The notes under the pieces were generated by a model that saw only the letters and a list, made by a program, of their open reading frames with translations, was not told the origin of the DNA and searched no databases. From the NCBI GenBank assembly GCA_021521415.1, contig JAIQDT010014645.1, positions 41,001 to 105,000 of the forward strand: a DNA stretch of 64,000 bases, written 5' to 3'. Positions 22,501-33,026 of this stretch are shown one piece after another (the first letter of the stretch is position 1; the number at the start of each line of letters is the position of its first letter). This DNA comes from Bidens hawaiensis (taxonomy: Eukaryota; Streptophyta; Magnoliopsida; Asterales; Asteraceae). A program made the position numbers and the translations under genes.

Positions 22501-23443
22501 ATCGTGTCCCCTTTGAAGTACCAAACAAGATGTGTTGCTGCCTTTCCCGACCAAACTGGTTTCTTGGTATGTGTGTATTTTGGTGTTTATTATACGTTTT
22601 TTTTAACAGTTGCGTATGTAATGATGATGAGTTTTGGTTTATAGGTTGGATCGATTGAAGGACGGGTAGGTGTGCATCACCTTGATGAACAACAAAGTAG
22701 TAAAAATTTCACATTCAAATGTCACCGAGAGGGAAATGAGATTTATGCAGTCAACTCTCTTAACTTCCATCCTGTAAGATATCTTTTTTAACTTCTACTT
22801 ATGGTTATGAATGCTCAAATGTACAAACCTTAAATTATATATTTGTTCTTGTTCAGGTTCATCATACATTTGCAACTGCAGGATCGGATGGTGCTTTTAA
22901 CTTTTGGGACAAGGATAGCAAACAAAGACTAAAGGTATATCCATATTCTTAGATCTTAATTGTGAGTTTGATGGATGACTCAAATACAAAGTTAAAATTT
23001 TAAATATTTATGTATGGTTATTCATGGTCATGCAGGCAATGTCGAGGTGCAACCAACCCATACCTTGCAGTAGCTATAACCATGATGGCTCCATATATGC
23101 ATACGCGGTATGCGTTTATTATCGCACATGTAATTTAGTTTTAAATTTTTTTGATAGCTGAGTTTGATAAATACGCTTGCTATTTGTTTGTAGGTATGTT
23201 ATGATTGGAGTAAGGGTGCTGAAAATCATAATCCAGCTACTGCAAAGACCTCCATTTACTTGCACCTGCCGCAGGTATGCGAAAGTTATAATTAATAGGG
23301 GAGATTATTATTTATTTATTTTTTTTAAGAATAAGAAATAATGAAATGGATTGTTGTTTTGTAATAATTAATATGATTTGTGTGCTTGTTAGGAGGCCGA
23401 GGTTAAAAGCAAGCCGCGTGCTGGAGCTGCTGGAAAGAAGTGA
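16547..23443 (+). CDS. RAE1: mRNA export factor RAE1, WD40 protein
   Basis: Coding exons: 16547-16588, 16684-16770, 17389-17466, 17557-17750, 22254-22395, 22486-22566, 22645-22773, 22857-22934, 23036-23107, 23194-23274, 23393-23443. They sum to 1035 bases, 344 codons plus stop, with all phases agreeing and no internal stop; plant RAE1 is about that long. The protein is a seven-blade WD40 propeller (LVATSWDN, VFSGGCDKQVKMW, LVSGSWDKTLRYWD, FATAGSDGAFNFWDKD). The sequence from YQTRCVAAFPD to AMSRCNQPIPCSS and the basic tail KPRAGAAGKK are as in plant RAE1. Known role: nuclear pore-associated mRNA export, with a partner site for NUP98. Intron 5 appears to use a GC donor (CACAG|GCAAAC). Intron 4 is 4.5 kb because of nested transposons; exons remain intact. 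Confidence 0.95.
18269..18514 (+). repeat. LTR 1 of the three-LTR element
   Basis: TGATGCAG to GGCATCA. Differs from LTR 3 at only a few positions by eye. Confidence 0.9.
18516..18528 (+). promoter_or_regulatory. primer binding site 1 (tRNA-Met type)
   Basis: TTGTTATCAGAGC one base after LTR 1, one change from the common TGGTATCAGAGC. Confidence 0.8.
18542..19747 (+). pseudogene. body 1 of the three-LTR element, gag-like
   Basis: Begins MARREDEYYLARR at 18542 and is broken early by a stop and again near 18893. It contains a tandem heptad-like repeat (IKRLRQRVRDLEE) predicted to be a coiled coil, then KAETESSIVVWDEG. A long open part runs 19007-19750 and ends ELPFDPGGFDRKAKLEDEFF, a tail that in plant gypsy elements follows integrase. 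The body therefore looks like the two ends of a gag-pol gene with the enzymes deleted. A purine tract (GAAAGGGAGAA) lies before LTR 2. Confidence 0.7.
19748..19991 (+). repeat. LTR 2 (middle, diverged)
   Basis: TGATGCAGGATT to GCTGCATCA. Same layout as LTRs 1 and 3 but with many substitutions and small indels in its first 150 bases. Confidence 0.9.
19993..20005 (+). promoter_or_regulatory. primer binding site 2 (tRNA-Met type)
   Basis: TTGGTATCAGAGA after LTR 2, close to the consensus TGGTATCAGAGC. Confidence 0.8.
20018..21615 (+). pseudogene. body 2 of the three-LTR element, gag-like
   Basis: Starts MARRGGEYLFDRRVADRG at 20018 and stops at 20206; the frame continues elsewhere through LEEIHRLRKRVRDLELQRE and TVVWDEGDNGDQ to about 20720. 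Near the end (21540-21616) the tail VPFDPGGFGPKAKLEDKFF matches that of body 1. A CACGACTAAA triplet lies near 21052-21075. Length and details differ from body 1, so the two bodies are not a recent duplication of each other. Confidence 0.65.
21616..21861 (+). repeat. LTR 3 of the three-LTR element
   Basis: TGATGTAGAATT to ACTGCATCA, immediately followed by the target copy AAAAC. Confidence 0.9.
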
Positions 23444-24432
23444 AAACGTCTTTTTGATTCTTTTCGGGGACCTGTTTTTGTTTTTGGCATTCAGCATTTT
23501 TTGTGGGTCTCATTGTAGGGATTAGTTGATAATGAAGAAATTAAGACATGCGTGTATAATATTCTTTTGCTATTAAACGATCTTGCAATTTTGACCAAGT
23601 TAAAATTATTGTTTTCATAACCGGACCAGTCATCTGATTTATTGGTTCACCTGGACTGGTTTTAAAACCGGATGAAGTCACAATAATCAAAAAGCTTGAA
23701 AATATGTATATATAAAAAAAAATGAAGTCACAATATATTGAAAATTTTCACAAAAAAACGTGTTCTAATTTGATTAGCATTTATGTTGATAAAAATGGAT
23801 CTTTTATGTAATATTCAATTATAAGTCCAAAGATTTAATATCTTTTGGGGTTCCATGGGTGTTTGCATGAGAAGTGTGATATAATTTAAGTTTTATTGTA
23901 CTCTTTCTATAAGAGTATTATGCATCTTATATAGTTCTATTATGATATGATATATCTAACAAAATTTAAATTCCAGCTAACCTGAGTTAACATAGCAATG
24001 ACAAACCTCTCTAAAAACCATGCCTTAAGGTTTCTTGAATTCGTGAAATTTTGTACAGTGAAGTAAAACACAGGGGTTTCATCTCTACAAAATATAACCA
24101 ACCACTATACTCTTGAGTTTGCTTCAATCACCACACACATTTCTGGTTCAACCCGATTCCTTAATGGGCGGTTTTCCGACAAAGATAAGCTGTCACAGCT
24201 TCTGGTAATTGTTTTTTTGGAAGATAAAACAGGATGATTTATGCTATATTTATATTTTTATTGGGCTGAATATGCAAGTTTTTCAACAAAGTAATCCTAT
24301 TTTATACGCCAACTACTTGTAAAATTAAACAGAAGTTGACAGGTTAAAATCAACCTCCACAGCCTATGGCTATGGCCAACATATAGACAACACAACCCTT
24401 AACAGCATTGCACTAATTAAGTCATGGTTCAA
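23444..24432. other. RAE1 3' flank and spacer to the SERK cluster
   Basis: 3' UTR, then 23615-23690 with AACCGGACCAG...ACTGGTTTTAAAACCGG, related to the element at 46009-46473. The rest is AT-rich. The two neighbouring genes converge here. Confidence 0.45.
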
Positions 24433-27400
24433 TCATCTAGGACCAGACAAATGGTCGTTGCTTGGGTTATATGAATCCGGCTTAATATAATATTGATACT
24501 GAATATCTGTCTGACTAAATTCTTGGCCAGAAATCCCTCTTTCCTTCCATTCCTCCCATCGACGGGCTAAACCTTCGCCTTCAACCATTCTAACCACTTC
24601 TGACATCGCGGGGCGATCCGACGGTGTAGCTTGCGTGCACAGTAAAGCTATTTTTATAAGTTTTTCAACTCCCTCGTTCACATAATTACCTTGTAAAGCC
24701 GCATCCACCAGTGTCTCCAACTTCTTATCCTCCAAAAGCCCTTTAACCTGTAAACAATTTCAAACTCAGATCATAAAACTAAGAAACATGAACTTTGTTA
24801 AAAACAATCAAGAAACAAATGGTGATGTTGGAGCACGCTTACCCAATCGAGCAGCATGACCTCATCATCTTTCTCAAGGCGGGCCAGATCATAGGCCCGC
24901 TGGCCCGTGACAAGTTCTAGGAGCATTATACCGTACCCAAAAACATCTGTTTTTTCTGATGATCTGCCAGTGGACAGATACTCGGGAGCTATGTGTCCAA
25001 CTGTACCACGAACCGCGGTTGTAACATGCGTATCTTTGAACTCCATGAGTTTAGCCAACCCAAAATCTCCAACAACCGCTTCAAACTCATCATCCAATAG
25101 TATATTGGCAGCCTTCACATCCCGGTGTATGATCTTCGGGTCACTTTGTTCATGCAAGTAAGCTAGTCCCCTCGCAGACCCTAGCGCGATCCGTTCCCGT
25201 GTCGCCCAATCAAGCACAGCTTGTCTATCGCGTCTATCTAAAAAAATATGCATTTGACCAGAGAAAAAGGTCATGCATTTGACCAAAGAAAGTCAAGCAA
25301 TTGCCCAAAAAGTCATGTATTAAAGCAAAACAAGTCAAAGATGGTAGAAAAAATAGTCAAATACCTCGTAGACATGATGCAACGCTACCGTTGACCATGT
25401 AGGGATAAACCAGTAACCGTTCGGTTGGTGTCATGCAAAATCCCTGCAACCGGAGAAGATTCCGATGCAAAGCCATACTGATAAGTTCAACCTCGGTTTG
25501 AAACTGCAATTCACCACTGTGAGAGCGATCCTCTCTAAATCTTTTAACCGCCACCAGACCACCATTGGCTAAGCGCCCTTTGTAAACTTTACCAAATCCA
25601 CCTTGCCCGAGAATGTTTTTGTTACTAAAATTTTCAGTTGCAACTTGTAGTTCATGCATAGAGAACCTCTTTAGTTGTGCCAGGTTAATTGTGGAGTCTT
25701 CCTCAGATGCAAATATCAGAGAGTTAATGAGTGAGTAGAAAAAGACCAATAGAAGCCAAAATCAGAAACTTATCTTATATTATTAATCAACCTGGTATAT
25801 CAAAGAAATGATTTTGTGGCTTTCTGCGCAACCACCAAACCAGTGCAATGAGACCCACAAAAAGAAGGGCGCCACCGGCAGCAACTCCACTAACAATAGC
25901 TCTTGTGGTTGTGGCACTGGTGCGGCCTGAAATCATGGTGGCATATACAACTAGAAGACATGCATTACTACTATACAAAATATGATTACCACATAGGTGA
26001 TATAGGACCCAAGAGATCACTATTCAACTATCAATCAAGAACATAACAAGAAGAAGAACAAACAAAGGACGAAACCCGAAACACGAATTGTATTATTGAA
26101 CGAACAAGGAACAAAGGCACGACAAACACACACACCTTTACAAACGTTTACAGCGATCCTATATATAGACATCATCATCATGGCGGTTAACTAACCACCA
26201 ACTGGCGGTTATATAACTATCTTGGTGTTATAATGTTATATAACTAACAAATAACTACCTGTAACCGCTAATGACAGCCTATATACACAAAGACCCCCTT
26301 GACTTACAAATGTTACATAAATGATTCAAAACTAAACTTTAACTAATTACATAAACGACCTGTATCTTCCATGTCGAACTTGATCACACAATTAAGGATA
26401 TTTAAGGCGACATGTGATATGGTAATGACATAGATGTATACCACTGACTTTTATAATACTATAGTTACTACTTAATGGAATAATTTTTTTATCGTCTCCA
26501 ATGTTATAATTTCTTTCAAAACTAAAGGGGTTAAGTAATAATAACAATAAAGCATACCTGCAGGAGGTTGCAAATTAGCTGGACCCAGAGCTTGTGGAGG
26601 ATCCAGAAGAAATGTCAAGTTGGAATTATTTTTGAAACTGAGAACAAAACTTTGAAGTCAATATCATGAAGACAGATTAAATCGTCATCCAAGTTATTTA
26701 TTATTTTACTAATAACAAACAAGATATTGTTATCAACTAACAGCAAACCTGACGTCTTTGAACAGCGAAAATGAGCCATTCAAAGGGACAACTCCTGTCA
26801 AAAGGTTGTTTGATAGATCACTGTGATAGAACGAAGCCGAACAGTGTTAGCATTTTGCATCAAAATAAGAAAAATGGGCTGATTTTTATACTTACAGAAC
26901 TTGTAGCCTACTTATGGTAGTTAAGGAATATGGAATAGTTCCCGTCAAAGAGTTGCTACTGAGACGGCTATCCTTGCACACAACAACACTGGGATTGATA
27001 ACTTACCTCTAAATATCACAAAAAAGATAATAAATATTTCATCACCAGAATAATCTGGAAGATGTCAAATCATACAGAAAACGAAGTTTCTGAAGGTTGC
27101 CCAATGACTCTGGTATGCTTCCGTTTAACCGGTTCAAGTAAAGATCCAAGCTCACCAAGCTCTTTAGCTTCCCAAGTTCAGTTGGAATATTTCCAGTGAT
27201 GTTATTATTGTATAGCTCCCTGTTGCATAATTGTGTTAATTCACAAAATCATTAAACATATTTATTAGGCAAAAGGCCAGACTTACAAATACTGTAAGTT
27301 TGTAAGTTGACCAAGCTCAGGGACCAGTTGACCAGACAAACCGGCGTTTCCAAGATCACTGCGACAGACAACCCCCAAACCATAAGTTCTTCGAATTTTA

Positions 27401-28323
27401 AACCATCTGATGCAACTAAATAAGATAAAAACTTGAATATATATGGAAACAGGTTGACAACCATATGCTTACACTCTAGTAACATCACTGTCATTGTTGC
27501 AAATAACATGATACCATGCACATGGATTGGTTTGGGTCACATTCCAACTTTTCAATACACTGTTAGGATCAGTTAAATTTGTCTTCAGGGCAATCAATGC
27601 ATCAACTGTCTTGCACATATAAACTTGATTATGTGTTCATCCTAAAAGCTCCATATCAATAAAGCTTTACAAGGAATTTAAGATTTTCTGGAGATACAAC
27701 CATTTCAATTCTAATAGTTCAAGATTTCATTCAGTCAAATAAAACAATAGTTTTATGAGAAGCATAAGAATAGATATAGGCCATTGCATCTAAGATCTAG
27801 TGGTTGAGATTAATATTTCTAAAAACTGTACAACGTCCTATTTATAGTGGCGTGCATTATTTTAAAGTCTTCTCAACACTTCTCACAAAATAAATGTTTT
27901 TTATTTGAACCATCTCTCTCTCTATCTCTATATATATATATTAAAGATTTGTGGTTATCTGTTATACATACATACAATAAAATAAAACCATTTACTTATA
28001 AAAGTCAAATGTATAGGAAAACATTATTGACACAAATGATTTATAAAAGACAAACCTTACAACCTTGAAACATTTTAAAGCACAAATCTTGAGCAAGAAA
28101 TCAACACTAAATCCTCATTTTAAATTAAAAAGATACTAACAAAGGTATTTTTTTCATAAGATCCTATTTGTGAGTGTGAATTTTAACCTTTTAGAAGGAT
28201 ACATATGAAAAATTAATCGAAAATCATGTAAAACCACGTACCTTCAAGATTCCCATAGATTGTTAAGAAATTATAGAATCCGAAAATAGACCAAAGGATG
28301 ATCATAGCAAGGGTCCGTTCCAT
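24433..28323 (-). CDS. SERK/BAK1-type LRR receptor kinase, copy A, lost splice acceptor
   Basis: Coding exons from the 5' end: 28323-28242, 27605-27473, 27358-27287, 27219-27076, 26967-26896, 26820-26749, 26637-26558, 25926-25792, 25706-25365, 25237-24843, 24747-24433. They sum to 1842 bases (613 residues). Order: signal peptide ([11 protein letters not shown]), paired-Cys cap ([10 protein letters not shown]), about five LRRs, a short Pro-containing linker, one membrane helix ([15 protein letters not shown]), then an RD kinase: [32 protein letters not shown], tail ending LSGPR as in SERKs. Family role: co-receptor for hormone and immune receptors. The intron before the P-loop exon ends TTTGCAT where copy B has TTTGCAG. 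Unspliced, the frame stops two codons after the donor; skipping the 342-base exon keeps frame but removes the P-loop. It may be a kinase-less or dead copy. Confidence 0.88.
25998..26388 (-). mobile_element. probable solo LTR in SERK copy A intron 7
   Basis: On the minus strand TGTGATCAAGTTCGAC... runs to ...CCTATATCA, with a TATA-like TATATATAGG and an AATAATAC signal in the usual LTR order. Copy B lacks it at the same intron. I could not find a clear target duplication, so the borders are approximate. Confidence 0.5.
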
Positions 28324-29531
28324 TCCCCCGAAGATACTTGGTCAACTGAACACAGCTCATGCAGACAATACTAATATTAATTAACAGACACAAATAAAAT
28401 CTACAAACTTGAAGTAAGTAATTATGAAGTAGTCTTAGTGGATGGAAGAAGTCTATGTGTAGTAGTAGTTGGTCAATGGCTGTATATTTTTATCCTAAAA
28501 GACAAGGCCATTGGGCCAGAATAACGTACGTAATGGGTCTAGTCATCCAATTTATATCTTTCATTTTCTGAAGCAAGGAAGTATGAATATGCACTAATTA
28601 ATATCCAACAAAACTAATTCCCAGTTTCTACCAAAGAAAAATGCATTCTTTAACCATAAGTTCATTCCTAAAACGATTTTCTTCTAAATAATAATCCACA
28701 TAAACTGTTATGGGATTTAAAAATAACAAATAGCTAGTCAAAACCTGTCATGAGAAAGCTCACATTCACATATACGGGCATCCGTAATGGACCCACGACA
28801 AAATGGAAAATGCCCCACAATGTCATTTCCATATAGGTGAAAAACGCCTAAAGATAAAGGTGCATAATGGTTTCTCCTGGAAAATAAGCAATGAGAAAAA
28901 ATTTAAAAGAAGAGAATTATTTGTAATGGTTTGATTGGGTAAGAAATTAAGCTAAATTCGCGCCCAACTCTCTTGATTTAACCATCCAGAGAATCGCTGA
29001 ACGGCCGCTGAATCGCTAGTTGGTCAATGATTGTATATTTTATTCTAAAAAGGCAACTGAAGCAAGGAAGTATGAAGGTGCATTAATTTCCAACAAAACT
29101 AAATCCCAGTTTCTACCAGAGAAAATTCAACACTCGTCTGTAATCATCTACAAATGAAAATGAGGTGTTAATTATAAATTATGCTTTTATTATTGTTGTT
29201 ATTATTTTTATGTATTATTCTTTCTTAGGTTTAGTCTGATCTTATATATCCAACAATAATTTATCAAACAGTTAAATGTGGCCAGTTTAATCTAGATTTC
29301 CCAGGATTGGAACGAATTGTTACAAAGATTCCTCTTTTCGACTCTAACTCTCCCACTCCATTCGTTGCTTTTCTTTCTGTTACTTTGAAATTAGCTGTCA
29401 ACCACTTGAATTTTCGATATTCCTTTTTATTTGTCATCAAACAAATGACATCTTATTCTGGAAATCCTAGCTATTCTTAGCATGATATTGAGGAATCTCA
29501 TTGCTATTACTCAAACAAGCATGAAACGTAT
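28324..29531. other. promoter region of SERK copy A and duplicated intergenic blocks
   Basis: A block from 28470 to about 28960 has partial second copies at about 29020-29130 and 30006-30310, and its first part also resembles 35915-35960 upstream of copy B. Shared words include GAAGCAAGGAAGTATGAA and CCCAGTTTCTACCA. No ORF. Confidence 0.55.
28735..28960. repeat. duplicated intergenic block, copy 1
   Basis: Matches 30000-30240 in the same orientation with scattered changes: TAGCTAGTCAAAACC, CATGAGAAAGCTC, GGTTTCTCCT and TTTGTAATGGTTTGATTGGG occur in order in both. Confidence 0.8.
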
Positions 29532-29773
29532 TGATGCAGTTTTGGAAGCGATCAATGGCTCGAGAGACTCATGATTAATCAAAGACGATAAACAGAACCA
29601 AAGGTTCCAAGAACAATGTTCTTTATGAATAAACTTAATCAAAAACTAAGAAACTAAACAACCAGGATCCCTACTTATACTAAACAAGGAAACGATAAAC
29701 TAGGAAACGAGATAAACGTAAATAATAAAAGATATTAAAAATCAAAAATCAAATATGAAGATTTTCTGCATCA
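29532..29773 (-). mobile_element. solo LTR of the RAE1-intron retroelement family
   Basis: A 242-base reverse-complement copy of the LTRs at 18269, 19748 and 21616 (ends TGATGCAG...CTGCATCA). Perfect 5-bp copies CGTAT flank it (29527-29531 and 29774-29778). No body remains, as after LTR-LTR recombination. Confidence 0.93.
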
Positions 29774-30728
29774 CGTATGCTTGCATATTCGTCCATAGGG
29801 CAAATTAGATATGTAATTATTGGAAAAATTGTTAGAGACTCAAATAATGAATATGCAAGCATGATAACTTATATGTTGTTCTATACACGTTGGTTTCTCT
29901 TTGTTAGGTTCTGTACTTCAACATTATAGTTTATAATTGTGGTTAAAATATAGAACTTGAAGAAATCAGAATGTGCTCAAGAAAGATATTCGTTGAAGGA
30001 TGCCTCATTTGTCAAAAATAACAACTAGCTAGTCAAAACCAGCCATGAGAAAGCTCGCAGTTACATCTAAAGGCATACGTATTGGACTCACGACAAAAAT
30101 GGAAAACGCCATGCCGCATCATTGCCATGTAGGTGAAAAATGCCAAACAAAAAAGGTGCTTAACGGTTTCTCCTTGAAAATAAGTAAGAAAAAAAATGAA
30201 AAAGAAGAGAGTGATTTGTAATGGTTTGATTGGGGTAAGAAATAACATAAATAACCTAAATTCATGCCCAACTCTCTTGCTTTAACCATCCAGACTCCAG
30301 AGAATAGCTGAACTAATGATGGATCCATATATGCTTAATCAATATGAGTGCGCATATATTTCCGCGCTTAAAATTTGCCATTTTAATAAAGTGATTTGTT
30401 TGGTTCTTCATAACAAATATGATTTGTCAAGCGTCTGAGGTTAACCGCGAGCAGAGATTAGATCTGGAAAATGAAGAAATTAAGACATAGCCTGCAACAA
30501 TAGTTACTTTGATATGAAAGTTACTAGTGTTTTCAGAGGTAGCAATTTTGGCTTGATTTACAGCAGATTTTCTTTTTCTTGGTTTGAATATGCCAAGTCT
30601 AGAATCATATATTATATACATTAACTAATTATAAATTTAAACAAAAGTTGACAGGCAACTTGACCCAACAAGCTAGTTTTGACTAATTAGCATATCTGTC
30701 ACAAACCCTTGGCATAAGTCGCGTTCAG
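29774..30728. other. spacer between the SERK copies
   Basis: Holds the second duplicated block (30000-30310) and the 3' flank of copy B. No independent gene is seen. Confidence 0.5.
30000..30310. repeat. duplicated intergenic block, copy 2
   Basis: Direct-repeat partner of 28735-28990, ending with the shared CCCAACTCTCTTG and TTTAACCATCCAGA. Confidence 0.8.
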
Positions 30729-32988
30729 TTATCTGGGACCAGACAAATGCTCGTTGCTCGGGTTATATGAATTCGGGTTAATATAAAACTGATACTGAAT
30801 TTGAATATCTGTCTGACTAAATTCTTGTCGGGAAATCCCTCTTTCCTTCCATTCCTGCCATCGACGGGCTAAACCTTCGCCTTCAACCATTCTAACCACT
30901 TCTGACATCGCGGGGCGATCCGACGGTGTAGCTTGCGTGCACAGTAAAGCTATTTTTATAAGTTTTTCAACTCCCTCGTTCACATAATTACCTTGTAAAG
31001 CCGCATCCACCAGTGTCTCCAACTTCTTATCCTCCAAAAGCCCTTTAACCTGTAAACAATTTCAAACTCAGATCATAAAACTAAGAAACATGAACTTTGT
31101 TAAAAACAATCAAGAAACAAATGGTGATGTTGGAGCACGCTTACCCAATCGAGCAGCATGACCTCATCATCTTTCTCAAGGCGGGCCAGATCATAGGCCC
31201 GCTGGCCCGTGACAAGTTCTAGAAGCATTATACCGTACCCAAAAACATCTGTTTTTTCTGATGATCTGCCAGTGGACAGATACTCGGGAGCTATGTGTCC
31301 AACTGTACCACGAACCGCGGTTGTAACATGCGTATCTTTGAACTCCATGAGTTTAGCCAACCCAAAATCTCCAACAACCGCTTCAAACTCATCATCCAGT
31401 AGTATATTGGCAGCCTTCACATCCCGGTGTATGATCTTCGGGTCACTTTGTTCATGCAAGTAAGCTAGTCCCCTCGCAGACCCTAGCGCGATCCGTTCCC
31501 GTGTCGCCCAATCAAGCACAGCTTGTCTATCGTGTCTATCTAAAAAAATATGCATTTGACCAGAGAAAAAGGTCATGCATTTGACCAAAGAAAGTCAAGC
31601 ATTTGCCCAAAAAGTCATGTATTAACCAAAACAAGTCAAAGATGGTAGTAAAAAATAGCCAAATACCTCGTAGACATGATGCAACGCTACCGGTGATCAT
31701 GTAGGGATAAACGAGCAACCGCTCGGTTGGTGTCATGCAAAATCCTTGCAACCGGAGAAGGTTCCGGTGCACCGCCAAACTGATAAGTTCAACCTCGGTT
31801 TGAAACTGCAATTCACCACCGTGAGAGCGATCCTCTCTGAGTCTTTTAACCGCCACCAGACCACCACCGGTTAACCTCCCTTTGTAAACTTTACCAAATC
31901 CACCTTGGCCAAGAACGTTCTTGCTGTTAAAATTATCGGTTGCAACTTGCAGTTCGCGCAGAGAAAACCGCTTTAACTGTCCCAGGTGAACCATGGGATC
32001 CTCCTCAGCTGCAAATATATCAGAAAATTAATATAAGTGAGCAGAAAATGGTCATTAAGATCTAAATTAAAATTATGATGTTGTTAAGTTATTTAACGAA
32101 CCTGGTATATCGAAGAAATGATCACGTGACTTTGCGTGGCGCCACCAAGCGATTGCTATTAAGGGTCCAATAACAAGGATGGCTGCACCAGTAGCAACTC
32201 CAATGGCGATAGGCCCGACTGCAGTGCTGCCACCTGAAGTCATAGTTGCATATACAATTAGAAGATAATTGATCCTTATAATAAAAATGATCACCTTGTT
32301 TGTTGCAAATATAGATAGGCTTATAAACGAATACCAATGAAGCATGTTTGTGTTTGTTCGTTTAGAATACGTAACACTTATATTGTGTCAAACATAAAGA
32401 AGTCTTCAAACACGCGTAAATTAATAATGGCAGTGAAAAAAACCTGAAGCAGGTGGCACATTAGGGGCAGGAGCTTGTGCAATCACAGGAAATGTCAAGT
32501 TGGGATTATTGAAGAAACTGAAATAACTGAAACTTGTAGTCAACATCATTAACGAAAACAATCTATACTATATAGTATCAACTAACAGCAAAACCTGAGG
32601 TTCGTGAACAACGAAAATACACCATTTATAGGGACAGGTCCTTCCAACAAGTTATTTGATAGATCACTGTGATATACAGAAATTAGAACCGAACACTTTT
32701 AGCCGATTATTATAACATAATGAAGATAAGTAAAATGGGTATGGGCTGGCTGGTTTTTATACTTACAGAACTTGCAGAGTAGTTATGGTAGTTAAGATAG
32801 ATGGAATAACTCCAGTCAAAGAGTTGTTATTCAGACGGCTATCCTTGCACATACAAGAGAGACAACACTGTCATCCATAATTAACAAATAGCGCTATAAA
32901 TGAGTTAAGCTATCTGCTCGCAAGCTATTCGAGCTAGCTTGCGAGCCTAAACAAGCCCACTATTTATACAAATACAACTTTTATTTGG

Positions 32989-33026
<38 letters not shown>

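Noticed and set aside
24907..25161. 84-codon plus ORF, also at 31209-31463
   Set aside because: Antisense of the SERK kinase exon; conserved only because the kinase is.
32122..32337. 71-codon minus ORF in SERK copy B
   Set aside because: Out of frame with the membrane-helix exon at 32102-32233.
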